From the NCBI GenBank assembly GCA_036964625.1, contig JBALTG010000007.1:3694-67693 (forward strand): a stretch of 64,000 nucleotides of DNA, in the 5' to 3' direction. The notes beneath the pieces are model-generated. The model did no database searches. It was not told the origin of the DNA and was given only the letters and a program-made list of their open reading frames with translations. The position numbers and the translations under genes are program-made. This stretch comes from Motiliproteus sp036964625. GTDB taxonomy: Bacteria > Pseudomonadota > Gammaproteobacteria > Pseudomonadales > Balneatricaceae. Shown here one piece after another: positions 47,051-55,839 of the stretch. The stretch's first letter is position 1. The number at the start of each line of letters is the position of its first letter.

Positions 47051-47692
47051 TCACAAGCTGTTGATCATCCCGGCATAGAGTCGATAGTGAACGCGGGCAG
47101 CGTGGATGATGGCGCGCTGATCATCGCGATCGGTGATGCGGTTGACTAGTTGCATAAAGAACTGAACATGCTCCAGATCCAGGTTTCCGTGCGAGTTCAG
47201 GTAGCTGAAGGCGTTCTGGGGTAGCTGCAGACTGGTTTGGATTTTGTCGGCGGCCTGGGTTGCCAGCGCGGTGCTGGTCCCCTCAAGGACATGCACCATG
47301 CCCAGAAAACTCAGGGCGTTGTGGCGCTGGATGCTGTCGTAGGCGTAGGCCAGCATCAATTCTGTTTCAACATTTGGTCCCGCCTCCAGGGTGTCGACCG
47401 GATCGCCACCGGCGGCGGTGATATCGTTTAAAACCCACTGCTCGTGCCCCGCCTCTTCGTTGATGTACTCGATCAGTGCCGGTTGCAACCACTTCTGATC
47501 ATCGCTCAGGTGACAGCCGCAACTCATCAGCAGGGAGACGGTATGGCTGACGTGATGGTAGGCTTGACCCAGAAAGGCCAAGTAGCGTTGCAACGAAACC
47601 TCGCCGGACAGCGTCTGTTGAACCACCGGCGAGCCGAGTAATAGGCTGCGTTCAGTCTCGGTCGCTTCGAGTAACTGCTGGTAAAAATTCAT
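47051..47692 (-). CDS. Heme-oxygenase-like diiron oxidase family protein
   Basis: 213 residues, all helical. The ligand pattern fits heme-oxygenase-like di-metal oxidases such as UndA: Glu80 and His83 in YINEEAGHEQW, Glu137 in VHVLEGTS, and Asp172/His175 in NLDLEHVQF. Such enzymes decarboxylate fatty acids or oxidise amines. Its start overlaps the ligase stop (ATGA), so substrate channelling from a ligase-activated acid is plausible. Product unknown. Confidence 0.8.
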   Translation of the reverse strand: MNFYQQLLEATETERSLLLGSPVVQQTLSGEVSLQRYLAFLGQAYHHVSHTVSLLMSCGCHLSDDQKWLQPALIEYINEEAGHEQWVLNDITAAGGDPVDTLEAGPNVETELMLAYAYDSIQRHNALSFLGMVHVLEGTSTALATQAADKIQTSLQLPQNAFSYLNSHGNLDLEHVQFFMQLVNRITDRDDQRAIIHAARVHYRLYAGMINSL

Positions 47693-49281
47693 ACAAACTC
47701 CTGCTTAATGGTGGCGAGAGGTGCGGATAGAGATTCGGATAGAGGTGCGGCGATGGCGTTCTGGGGCCGATCGGGGCGATAACACGCATCAATTGCGCTC
47801 TGATAGGCCATTTGAATCTGCTCGCGACGCAGGCGGCAATTCGGGGTCAGCAGTCCGTTAGCGCTGCTGAACGGGATGCGGCTGGTGACCCAGTCGCCGA
47901 CCCGTGCATAGTCTGGCAGGCGGTCATTAAGTTGTTCGATCTGGTTGTCTATCGCCGCGTCAGAGGCCTCTGCGGCGGCCGTGATCAGGGCGACATTGAA
48001 CGGCCTGGCATCGCCGAATAGGCAGGCCTGAGCGATTAACGGACTGGCGCAGAGCTCTGCCTCGATCCACTCGGGAGAGAGGTTGCGACCAAAACTATTG
48101 ATCAGCAGGTTGCGTTTTCGGCCCTGGATATGGAGATAACCAGCGCCATCCAGCGCGCCGATATCACCGGTTGCCAGCCACTCGTCTTGCTGAACCGGCT
48201 CACCGAGGTAGCCCAGCATGGCCGCGCCTCTGACCAGAATTTCATGGTCATCCGCCAGTTTTACCTGGCAGTGCGGCAGCGGCTTTCCGACCGATCCGCA
48301 GCGCTGTTGCTGGGGCGTGTTGAGGCTGACTACCGAGCCGCATTCTGACAGGCCATAGCCCTCATAAACCGGCAGCGACAGCTGCTGCGCCTGTTGCCGC
48401 AGTTGTGGTGGCAGATGTCCGCCGCCGACGGCGATGAAGCGCAGTGAATCCGGAGCTTGGCCGTGAGCTGCCAGCGCCACCAGCGCCTGCAGCAGCTCGG
48501 GTACCAGAATCAGACTTTGCGGCTGGCTGTGCTGCAGCAGGACGGTTAAGGCCGCGGGGTCCAGTTGGCCAGAACCGCTCAGGCCGGTGTGTGACGCTGC
48601 GTAGAGACTGCAGTGGGCGCCTGCGTAGAGACTGAGCAGCACGCCCGCAACATGCTCAAGCAGTACACTCAGCGGTAGCAGGCTGGTATGACGCTCTATC
48701 TGCAGTGGCTCAATCTGTTGGTACAGGGCGTGGCATAACTGATCCAATGAAGCGCTGCTCAGGCAGACCCCTTTAGGGGTGCCGGTGGTGCCCGAGGTAA
48801 AGGTGATCAAACAGGTGCCTTTGGGACGCGACAGAGGGCGTGCCTGAACATTGCGGCAACGCACCGCGCCGCGGTGAATATCTGGCCGCTGGATGGCGTC
48901 GATGCTCAGCTCGCTCAAGCGCGATAGCTGATCGCATAACAGCAGTTCGATACCGCAGCTGTCGAGCAGGTGGTGAGCTTGGGTTGGGCTGAAAAACAGC
49001 GGAATCGGCGTCACGCAGAGGCCCGCATGCAGTGCGGCGAGCTGGCAAATGATCCAGTCCGTACCGTTATCCATCAACAGTCCCAGTTGCTCGAAACCAC
49101 TGGCTTGCAGACTCATGCTCAGCGCTTCGATACGGGCCTGCAGCTCGGCGTAGCTGAGCGTCGATTGACTATCCTGGAGTGCAGGGGCGTCGGGGGTGCG
49201 CTGAGCGTGTCGGGCAATGCGGTCAAGAATCAGCGAGCGAGAAGGGCTGGGCTGGCGCGGTTGGAGGATCTTATGCATCAT
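47689..49281 (-). CDS. AMP-dependent acyl-CoA synthetase / ligase
   Basis: 530 residues, ANL superfamily. P-loop TFTSGTTGTPKGVCL, GYGLSECGSVVSLN (A5), GDIGALDGAGYLHIQGRKRN (A7/A8) and a C-terminal lid with NSFGRNLSPEWIE. It activates a carboxylic acid, likely a fatty acid, with ATP. Start directly follows the stop of the hemolysin-like gene and its end overlaps the diiron protein. Specific substrate unknown. Confidence 0.88.
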   Translation of the reverse strand: MMHKILQPRQPSPSRSLILDRIARHAQRTPDAPALQDSQSTLSYAELQARIEALSMSLQASGFEQLGLLMDNGTDWIICQLAALHAGLCVTPIPLFFSPTQAHHLLDSCGIELLLCDQLSRLSELSIDAIQRPDIHRGAVRCRNVQARPLSRPKGTCLITFTSGTTGTPKGVCLSSASLDQLCHALYQQIEPLQIERHTSLLPLSVLLEHVAGVLLSLYAGAHCSLYAASHTGLSGSGQLDPAALTVLLQHSQPQSLILVPELLQALVALAAHGQAPDSLRFIAVGGGHLPPQLRQQAQQLSLPVYEGYGLSECGSVVSLNTPQQQRCGSVGKPLPHCQVKLADDHEILVRGAAMLGYLGEPVQQDEWLATGDIGALDGAGYLHIQGRKRNLLINSFGRNLSPEWIEAELCASPLIAQACLFGDARPFNVALITAAAEASDAAIDNQIEQLNDRLPDYARVGDWVTSRIPFSSANGLLTPNCRLRREQIQMAYQSAIDACYRPDRPQNAIAAPLSESLSAPLATIKQEFV

Positions 49282-49977
49282 TTATAAGTCTCCCTCTGGT
49301 GCCAGCTGGATCTGGTGGTCTCGCAGTGGTTTAGGGCTCGCGAGTAACTGCCGTAGCAAAGCGCGGTTTTTTCGCAACCTGGCGATACCTCTGCCAATAT
49401 GTCCCGCCATCACCAGGGGTTGTTCCCGGTAATAACTGCCCCAGCGCGCAGGGTCTTGCAGAAGTCGGTTTGGGTCGGCTGCGCAGAGCGGAATCAACTC
49501 CAGCCCCACTCCGAGTTTGTGAAAGCTGTTGAGTACCTGGGGGGTGACAGTGATCACCAGCCACTCGAAACCTTGTCGATAGTAGAAGAGTGCCAGTTCC
49601 AGAATGATCTGACGGGTCCCGCCGCTGGAGCGCGACGCGAGATTGCCGACCTCAAGAACCTGCTCGCGACGCACTGCTCTGCCCAAAGTCTGGCTGAGCC
49701 GCTGCTCAATCGGTTGGTCTAGATATTGTTCCATAAATAACGCGCCGGACGCCGCCGATTGATAGCCCACTGCTGCCTGAATCTGTTGTTCGGTGTCGAT
49801 CAGGGCGATCAGGTGTTTGGCGTAGACGTCGATCTGTGCGGCGTAATCCTGACGGAAGCAGCGCTGGATAAACGCCTCTACCCGGCGCCGGTTGAGCGGG
49901 CTTTCGACCTGCAGCATATGGCTGCTGGCGTGCGGTTCGTGGCACGGTTGATTGGGCGATTCGGCGGCATGCATCAT
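49282..49977 (-). CDS. Thermostable-hemolysin-like (GNAT-fold) protein
   Basis: 231 residues of the thermostable hemolysin (delta-VPH) family: YAKHLIALIDTEQQIQAAVG, LFMEQYLDQPIEQRLS, VLEVGNLASRSSGGTRQIIL and VTVTPQVLNSFHKLGVGLEL. The family is related to N-acyltransferases and autoinducer synthases, so despite its name it probably joins an acyl group to an amine or similar. GGAGG lies 6 nt before the ATG. First gene of the operon, followed immediately by the ligase. Confidence 0.85.
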   Translation of the reverse strand: MMHAAESPNQPCHEPHASSHMLQVESPLNRRRVEAFIQRCFRQDYAAQIDVYAKHLIALIDTEQQIQAAVGYQSAASGALFMEQYLDQPIEQRLSQTLGRAVRREQVLEVGNLASRSSGGTRQIILELALFYYRQGFEWLVITVTPQVLNSFHKLGVGLELIPLCAADPNRLLQDPARWGSYYREQPLVMAGHIGRGIARLRKNRALLRQLLASPKPLRDHQIQLAPEGDL

Positions 49978-50002
49978 CGATATCCTCCAGTTGATGGAGT
50001 AG

Positions 50003-50035
50003 ATGTTAGAGGCGTTTTCTTAACGAACGCTTAAA
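50003..50035 (-). promoter_or_regulatory. Promoter with PmrA/QseB-type direct repeat before the hemolysin-like operon
   Basis: CTTAAC-GAACG-CTTAAA (50019-50035) is the CTTAA-N6-CTTAA pattern bound by PmrA/QseB-type regulators. On the minus strand a TAACAT -10-like hexamer (50003-50008) lies 10 nt downstream. The start codon of the first operon gene is at 49977. xerD is on the other side of this divergent region and could also be affected. Confidence 0.55.
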
Positions 50036-50113
50036 ACGATTGAAATGGTTAAGTGTGCCCTGAATCTGGGATAGTCATACCGGTAAGCGGGCGAGGGTGG
50101 TATAAAGAGCGAC

Positions 50114-51028
50114 ATGATCACAGCAACGAAGCATTCCTACCCGGGCTATATCCAGATCGAAGCGTATCTTGAGGCGGTGTGGCACGAGAAGGGACTCAGC
50201 GATAATTCTTTGACCTCCTATCGTCGTGACCTGAAAGCGTTTTCGGTTTTTCTGGATGAATCGGATCAGGCCCTGCTGGCGACCGCACGTCAGGATATCC
50301 AACGTTACCTCAACCTGCGCTTGCGTAAGCGTTACAGCCCGGCTTCGACGGCGCGGATGCTCTCCTGTCTGCGCGGATTTTTTCGTTATCAACTCCGCGA
50401 AGAGCAGATCGAACACGATCCGACCCTGCAGATCGATAGTCCTAAGCTGGTCCGGCCACTGCCCAAGGTGCTGACCGAACTGGATGTGGAGGAGTTGCTG
50501 GCCGCTCCCGATCCGCAGCACCCGATCGGTTTTCGGGACCGGGTGATGCTGGAACTACTGTACGCCTGCGGGCTCCGGGTCAGTGAGTTGATCTCGCTGC
50601 AGGTGTCGATGGTTAATCTGCGCCAGGGGGTGGTGCGGGTAACCGGCAAGGGCAATAAAGAGCGCCTGGTCCCCTTGGGCGAGATCGCGCTGGAGTGGCT
50701 GGCGCGTTATCTGCGTCAGGGCCGCACCCTGCTATTGAAGCAGGCCGATAGCGAGGTGCTGTTCCCCAGTAGCCGCGGGACCCAGATGACCCGACAGACG
50801 TTTTGGTATCGGATTAAACATTACGCCCAGGAGGCGGGCATCGATAAGCCATTATCGCCGCATACGCTGCGCCATGCATTCGCGACCCATCTGTTGAATC
50901 ACGGTGCCGATTTGCGGGTGGTGCAGCTGCTACTGGGGCACAGTGATCTGTCGACAACCCAGATCTATACCCATGTCGCTCAGCAGCGTTTACAATCGCT
51001 GCATCAAAAACATCACCCGCGCGGCTGA
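50114..51028 (+). CDS. xerD: Site-specific tyrosine recombinase XerD
   Basis: 304 residues. N-terminal SAM-like core-binding domain (GLSDNSLTSYRRDLKAFSVF), catalytic Arg in LLYACGLRVSELISL, Lys in VTGKGNKERLVPLG, HTLRHAFATHLLNHG and the nucleophile Tyr in DLSTTQIYTHV. It resolves chromosome dimers at dif with XerC. The xerD-dsbC order is conserved in gammaproteobacteria. Confidence 0.95.
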   Translation: MITATKHSYPGYIQIEAYLEAVWHEKGLSDNSLTSYRRDLKAFSVFLDESDQALLATARQDIQRYLNLRLRKRYSPASTARMLSCLRGFFRYQLREEQIEHDPTLQIDSPKLVRPLPKVLTELDVEELLAAPDPQHPIGFRDRVMLELLYACGLRVSELISLQVSMVNLRQGVVRVTGKGNKERLVPLGEIALEWLARYLRQGRTLLLKQADSEVLFPSSRGTQMTRQTFWYRIKHYAQEAGIDKPLSPHTLRHAFATHLLNHGADLRVVQLLLGHSDLSTTQIYTHVAQQRLQSLHQKHHPRG

Positions 51029-51089
51029 ACTAGTTTCGCGATGGCGACTCTAACTGCACAATTCACCCTATCTATCATCTGAGGTATTC

Positions 51090-51830
51090 ATGCGTTCATC
51101 GGTTTATCTATTCTCCCTAGCGTTGCTGACTAGCAGCAACCTGACTCTGGCCGCACCTGTTACCGAGGCAATGACGCAGGCGATTACGCAGAATTTGAAG
51201 ATAGTTAATCAGCAGATTCAGATCCGTGGCATTACCCCCTCTCCGATCGACGGTCTGTACCAGGTCGAGATCGATACCGGCGAGGTCATCCTGACCAGTG
51301 GCGATGGTAAGCACTTTGTACTCGGTGATCTGTATGGAATTAAGGGGCAGCGTTTCGTTAACCTCAGCCAACAGCGTCAGAAAAAGCAGCGTGCCGAGAC
51401 GCTGAAGTCGCTGAATAAAGACGATATGGTGATATTTTCACCGGCGGCTGAGGTTAAGTCCGTAGTCTATGCCTTCACCGATGTTGACTGTGGTTACTGT
51501 CAGAAACTACATAGCGAAATGGCCGAATACAATAAGGCGGGCATCGAAATTCGCTATCTGGCCTTCCCTCGTGGTGGACTGCGGTCCAAAACCTACCAGG
51601 ACATGGTCTCGGTGTGGTGTGCGGATGACCCTAAAGCGGCAATGACCAGCTCCAAATCCGGTGGCCAGTTAGAGTCGAAAGAGTGCGAGAATCCCGTTGC
51701 GGAGCAGTATGCAATGGGCACTGCGTTTGGCGTGACCGGAACCCCTGCGCTGGTGTTTGAAGATGGCTCGTTGCTGCCGGGTTACCTGCCAGTGGAGAAA
51801 CTAAGCGCGTACCTGCAAGAGAATATGTAA
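51090..51830 (+). CDS. dsbC: Thiol:disulfide interchange protein DsbC
   Basis: 246 residues. Signal peptide (LFSLALLTSSNLTLA-AP), N-terminal dimerisation domain, thioredoxin domain with active-site CGYC in TDVDCGYCQKLHSEM and cis-Pro in GVTGTPALVFEDG. Periplasmic disulfide isomerase kept reduced by DsbD. Ends with a strong terminator. Confidence 0.95.
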   Translation: MRSSVYLFSLALLTSSNLTLAAPVTEAMTQAITQNLKIVNQQIQIRGITPSPIDGLYQVEIDTGEVILTSGDGKHFVLGDLYGIKGQRFVNLSQQRQKKQRAETLKSLNKDDMVIFSPAAEVKSVVYAFTDVDCGYCQKLHSEMAEYNKAGIEIRYLAFPRGGLRSKTYQDMVSVWCADDPKAAMTSSKSGGQLESKECENPVAEQYAMGTAFGVTGTPALVFEDGSLLPGYLPVEKLSAYLQENM

Positions 51831-51852
51831 TCGGCTTGGTTGGATCCTGATT

Positions 51853-51888
51853 AAAAACCGCCTCAGTCTTTGGCTGAGGCGGTTTTTT
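51853..51888 (+). terminator. Rho-independent terminator after dsbC
   Basis: AACCGCCTCAG and CTGAGGCGGTT arms with a 7-nt loop, followed by six T. Classic intrinsic terminator 23 bp after the dsbC stop, and bidirectional in form (five A on the left). Confidence 0.92.
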
Positions 51889-52067
51889 GTTATTAGCGAC
51901 AGCTTTTAAAAAATCCAGGACGGCTTGAAACAACGCCATTTGTGGCTATTTAAAACTGCGCTAAGCATAAATTGACCCCATAATCGGATCGCGAGGGTGC
52001 CTCTAACCCTCAGCCCTCACAGCAGCCAGTATGCGGATCCGGACACGATTTTTTTAGAGAGGTAGCA

Positions 52068-52385
52068 ATGAGATTTAGCCATAAAGACAAAAAAGACCCA
52101 CGCGTGTCCAGGCAGTCAACCTATGCTTTTGATTTTGTAAAGAAGTTTGATGAGTCACCGAAAGAGCAAGGTGTTTTCGTGCTGTTGAATGAGACCAGCG
52201 ATGTGCTCTACGTGGGACGTGCGGCAGCGGGTGGTTTTGAGCAGACGTTGTCGGGTCTGAGCGATACAGTTTGTGCCAGTAATGTGGTTGCTTATCGCTG
52301 GTTTGTTACTGAGGACGAGCAGGCGGCGGACGCTTTAGCGCAGCATTGGATTGGAAAATACCAACCAGACAATCAGGCCTTATAG
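52068..52385 (+). CDS. Small GIY-YIG-like domain protein
   Basis: 105 residues (GAGG ribosome site upstream). QGVFVLLNETSDVLYVGRA has the spacing of the GIY...YIG motif with GVF and YVG variants, and the C-terminal QAADALAQHWIGKYQPDNQ resembles the family end. The usual catalytic Arg after YVG is present (GRA) but the later Glu is not obvious, so nuclease activity is uncertain. It is convergent with the iodate-reductase operon. Confidence 0.6.
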   Translation: MRFSHKDKKDPRVSRQSTYAFDFVKKFDESPKEQGVFVLLNETSDVLYVGRAAAGGFEQTLSGLSDTVCASNVVAYRWFVTEDEQAADALAQHWIGKYQPDNQAL

Positions 52386-52486
52386 CTGATAAGCAGGTAT
52401 TGAAGGGAGGGGGAGGGCTGATCGTACGCATATAAAAATGAGACTTTTCAGCCTCCTTTTTACGATCTCTGTTTCAGCCCCGGTTT

Positions 52487-55195
52487 TTAGCCCGTCACGC
52501 CGATGTTTCTCGGTACGAACGAGAAGCTGCGGAATTCCGATTTGTACTTGGATTCTCCGAGTTTGCGGATCCGGGCGACGCCCATCTTATAGTTGTAGTT
52601 ACCACTGATGTTATCCACCACGCGGGCGGTCAGCGAGTTGCTGGGCTGGCGCATGTCGAGCATGTTGGCGTACAGAACACCCTCCTTCACCGCTGGCGTG
52701 ACGATAGCTACCGCAGTCACCGCCGCCTTACTTAGCTCGATATGACCGCGCGCAAGCAGCTCGGAGAACTGGAAGTTGTTGCTATCGACACCGATCAATG
52801 TGTCTTTAAAGGCCGGAACGCGGTCCGAATACATCATCACCTGGTCGCCCGATTCTATGCCGCGCTTTTTCGCGTCTGCGGGATGAATTTCGACCCAGTT
52901 CTCCGGCCAACGCTGAGTGGTGTACGGCCGTCGCTCGATATCATCGAAGCCGGACTGCCAGATCTCGTTGATACGACCGTTGCTGAACCACAGCTCATCA
53001 TCCTTCGGCGTCATCCAGGCATGGAAGTCTGCAAACAGACTCCAGGGGTGTTTCTGGATGTTGACCTTCCCGGTTTGGCTGTTGAAATGGGTCAACTGCT
53101 TCTTCAGGGTATTTGCCCCTTTAGGTCCATCAGTGAGTCCCTTTCGGTCCAGTTCGGCGGCGCTCAGGCTGGTATCGTGTAATCGTTTGGTCCCGACCAG
53201 CTCGCCGGTGTCGTAGTTATAAAACACCGGTCCCTGGATACCGTCGGTACCGAATTCGGCCAGCTTCTGGTGTAGGGTCTTGCCCTCTTTATGGGCAGCG
53301 ATCTTGATCATGTGGAAGTCTTTACGGCTACCACGGCTGAAGCGCGATGCTTCTTCGGCGACTTCGTTGGCGTTCTTCCAGTCAAAACCGTCGAAGCCCA
53401 TCCGGGTCGCCAGTTGAGCGATGATCCACCAATCCGGCTTGGCATTGCCCGGTGCGTCATAGAATTTCTGGTACAATCGTAACCGGCGCTCACCATTGGC
53501 GCGGATAAAGTTCTCTTCCCCCCAGCCCGCAGCTGGGAAGATGATATCGGCAAAGTGGCCGCCGATCGGTTCGCGCAGGTAGATATCTTGATTAATCACC
53601 ACCATGCCGCCAGAATCCGCCCGTTTTTTCAGGGTATCGATGATCTCCTGCTTGTCGTAACTGCGGACCTGATGCGGATTGGCGGTGACCAGCTCCCAGA
53701 ACTTTTTCTGCAGCCCTTGTGAGCCGCACATCGCCTGAATCCAGGTGGTTCCGATGACGTGGGCGAAGCGGGTATGACCCGAATAGGTCCAGCGGTCGGT
53801 ATCCAGGGCGCGACGACGACGCCCCGGCAATTTCTCCGGTGATTTGTTGCGCGGGTAACTGCCGCCTTTTTGACCGCCGCGCTGGTGCCCCCCGAGTCGC
53901 CCTACGACTTGGCCTGGGCGTCCACCGGCGCCACAGATGGTGGCGATGGCACTGATGGCGTTGGTATTGGCGGTATTGTTGGACCAGTAGAAGCCTTTCT
54001 CGATCGCAAAAGAGGCTTTTACGCGACTGCCGTCCGCCTTGGGTTTCGCCAGCGCTTCAGCCGCCTGATAGATCTTATCGACATCGACCTGGGCCATCTC
54101 AGCCGCTACCGAAGGCTCGAACTCTTTCTGCGCCAGGTTCCATTTTTTGTAGTCCGCGAAATCTTTAACCTGGAACTTGCCCCAGGTGGTGCGCCATTGC
54201 CACGGCGTATTACGGGTGCCCTGACCGAATCCGGAGGAGCTTTCCCAGCCGTTGTTGACCCAAGCTTCGATCCAGTCCTGATCTTCCCAGCCTTTCTCCA
54301 GAATGACCCGGATGATCGCACCCAGTACCAGGTTGTCGGTACCCGGAAGCACATCCAGATGGATTCCACCGTGCTTCTTCATGAAAGCGATACCGGCAGT
54401 CTCTCGCGGATTCAGCATCACCGTCTTCATGCCACGGCGGATGGCTGGCATCATGTGCTGGGTGAACAGTACTGTCTTGGTTTCGTACGGATCGGTGCCG
54501 CAGATCATTAGCGTATCGGCCGAACCCCAATCCTCGTAGCTGGGACCGAAGTTATCGAAACCGGCATCGCGGAAGCCCGGCGTCGAGGTGACGTCGGAAG
54601 GGGTGTCGTGGAAGGTGAAGTTGGGTGTATTAACATGCCGCATGGCGTACTTGGTGATGGCGTAGGTGTTTTCGATGTACTGATAGGAGAACGTCTTGAC
54701 GCCGTAAGCCGCATCACCGTGTTTTTCGCGCACGTAGTTGCCCACTTCAGCGGCGATATCCAGCGCGAAATCCCAGGGTACCGGCTGCAACGTGCCGCCG
54801 ATCCGGACCATCGGACTGGTCAGGCGGTCGCGAGTCGGCGTCATCGGGTTGTACACCTTGGAGGCCAGCAGGCCACCCCGCATACTGGAATCACCGTGGG
54901 TGTTGACGACCTTGGTATCTTTATCGGGCACGATAACGATGTTATGCGGCATGCCGTTGTGCATCACCACGTTGTGCTGGGTGGGTGCCACCCAGGCTTG
55001 CAGTGGGACGCTGGGGAAGTCGATACCAAACGCATTTTCAGCCGCCTGCATACCGCCATTAGCGGATCCAACCGGCCAGCGGTAGACCTTGTAGCCGCAG
55101 GCGACGATACAGTAGTCGCAGGCGGTGGTGATCACCTCTGCATGTTTGGGAGGCAGTGGCGCATGATCTTCGGGTAAGTAATAATTAGTAGCCAT
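52487..55195 (-). CDS. idrA: Iodate reductase catalytic subunit (AioA/IdrA-like molybdoenzyme)
   Basis: 902 residues of the arsenite-oxidase branch of the DMSO reductase family. N-terminal [3Fe-4S] motif CDYCIVAC (Cys 26, 29, 33) and conserved KVYRWPVG, MRGGLLASKVYNP, QYIENTYAITKYAMRHVN and a C-terminal molybdopterin-binding domain. No Tat signal of its own; it is probably co-exported with the Rieske subunit. Two di-heme peroxidases beside a Rieske/AioA-like pair are the hallmark of Idr, which reduces iodate in the periplasm, rather than of arsenite oxidase. GGAG stands 9 nt before the ATG. Confidence 0.82.
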   Translation of the reverse strand: MATNYYLPEDHAPLPPKHAEVITTACDYCIVACGYKVYRWPVGSANGGMQAAENAFGIDFPSVPLQAWVAPTQHNVVMHNGMPHNIVIVPDKDTKVVNTHGDSSMRGGLLASKVYNPMTPTRDRLTSPMVRIGGTLQPVPWDFALDIAAEVGNYVREKHGDAAYGVKTFSYQYIENTYAITKYAMRHVNTPNFTFHDTPSDVTSTPGFRDAGFDNFGPSYEDWGSADTLMICGTDPYETKTVLFTQHMMPAIRRGMKTVMLNPRETAGIAFMKKHGGIHLDVLPGTDNLVLGAIIRVILEKGWEDQDWIEAWVNNGWESSSGFGQGTRNTPWQWRTTWGKFQVKDFADYKKWNLAQKEFEPSVAAEMAQVDVDKIYQAAEALAKPKADGSRVKASFAIEKGFYWSNNTANTNAISAIATICGAGGRPGQVVGRLGGHQRGGQKGGSYPRNKSPEKLPGRRRRALDTDRWTYSGHTRFAHVIGTTWIQAMCGSQGLQKKFWELVTANPHQVRSYDKQEIIDTLKKRADSGGMVVINQDIYLREPIGGHFADIIFPAAGWGEENFIRANGERRLRLYQKFYDAPGNAKPDWWIIAQLATRMGFDGFDWKNANEVAEEASRFSRGSRKDFHMIKIAAHKEGKTLHQKLAEFGTDGIQGPVFYNYDTGELVGTKRLHDTSLSAAELDRKGLTDGPKGANTLKKQLTHFNSQTGKVNIQKHPWSLFADFHAWMTPKDDELWFSNGRINEIWQSGFDDIERRPYTTQRWPENWVEIHPADAKKRGIESGDQVMMYSDRVPAFKDTLIGVDSNNFQFSELLARGHIELSKAAVTAVAIVTPAVKEGVLYANMLDMRQPSNSLTARVVDNISGNYNYKMGVARIRKLGESKYKSEFRSFSFVPRNIGVTG

Positions 55196-55206
55196 CTCTT
55201 ATACTC

Positions 55207-55839
55207 CTAGCCATGCGCCAAGTTTTCATTGCGTCCGAACAGCAATCCGAGGATGCCAACCGCATAGATATCGTCGCCATCGATCTCCAGCAACACCTGC
55301 GGTAAGCTCTCGTAAGCCTGGCCGGAGACGATGATGCCGTGACGGCGTAGATCAAACAGCGACAGGTGAAATGGACACTGCCCCAGCGTGCGGTGTTCAT
55401 TGGTCGCCAGATAAGAGCCGTTCAACGGTCCACCCTGATGGGTACACATGTAGCTAAAACCGACGATGTCCCGATGCGGGCCTACGCCACCGCCACCCTG
55501 AACGCCCATCTTCACCACCATACAGGAGGTGTTTTTACCGTCGTCCGGGTAGTTGAAGTCGACCGGCACGTTGTCTTTCAGGTCGCTCAGCTGAGCTATC
55601 CGTTTACGCGGATAGGTGACCACTCGGGCCGGCAGTGCCTGGGCTTGAGCGGTACCCGGAAACAGGTTGATGCTGATGACACTGGCTGTTGCGGCAGCAG
55701 AGCCGCTATACATCAGGAAGTTTCTCCGCGACAGCATGCAGTTACCCTGTTTGGCTGCGCTTTGTTTGCCAGCAGCGGCGTGCTCTTCATCTTTATGAGT
55801 GTTTTTATGATCGGTTTTGGTGCGCTTGAAAAGGCTCAT
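55207..55839 (-). CDS. idrB: Rieske iron-sulfur subunit of iodate reductase
   Basis: 210 residues. Tat signal LSRRNFLMYSGSAAATA preceded by a 34-residue Lys/Glu/His-rich extension, then the Rieske [2Fe-2S] ligands CTHQGG and CPFHLS. It should carry electrons to IdrA and provide the Tat signal for the pair. The start overlaps the stop of the upstream peroxidase (ATGA); an ATG at 55737 would remove the extension. Confidence 0.82.
   Translation of the reverse strand: MSLFKRTKTDHKNTHKDEEHAAAGKQSAAKQGNCMLSRRNFLMYSGSAAATASVISINLFPGTAQAQALPARVVTYPRKRIAQLSDLKDNVPVDFNYPDDGKNTSCMVVKMGVQGGGGVGPHRDIVGFSYMCTHQGGPLNGSYLATNEHRTLGQCPFHLSLFDLRRHGIIVSGQAYESLPQVLLEIDGDDIYAVGILGLLFGRNENLAHG

Noticed and set aside
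52404..52417. G-quadruplex before the idrA stop
   Set aside because: Only three separate G-runs are present, so a four-tetrad structure is not well supported.
52487..55195. Arsenite oxidase AioA
   Set aside because: Two di-heme peroxidases in the same operon point to the iodate-reductase branch; no arsenic genes are nearby. A tree would settle it.
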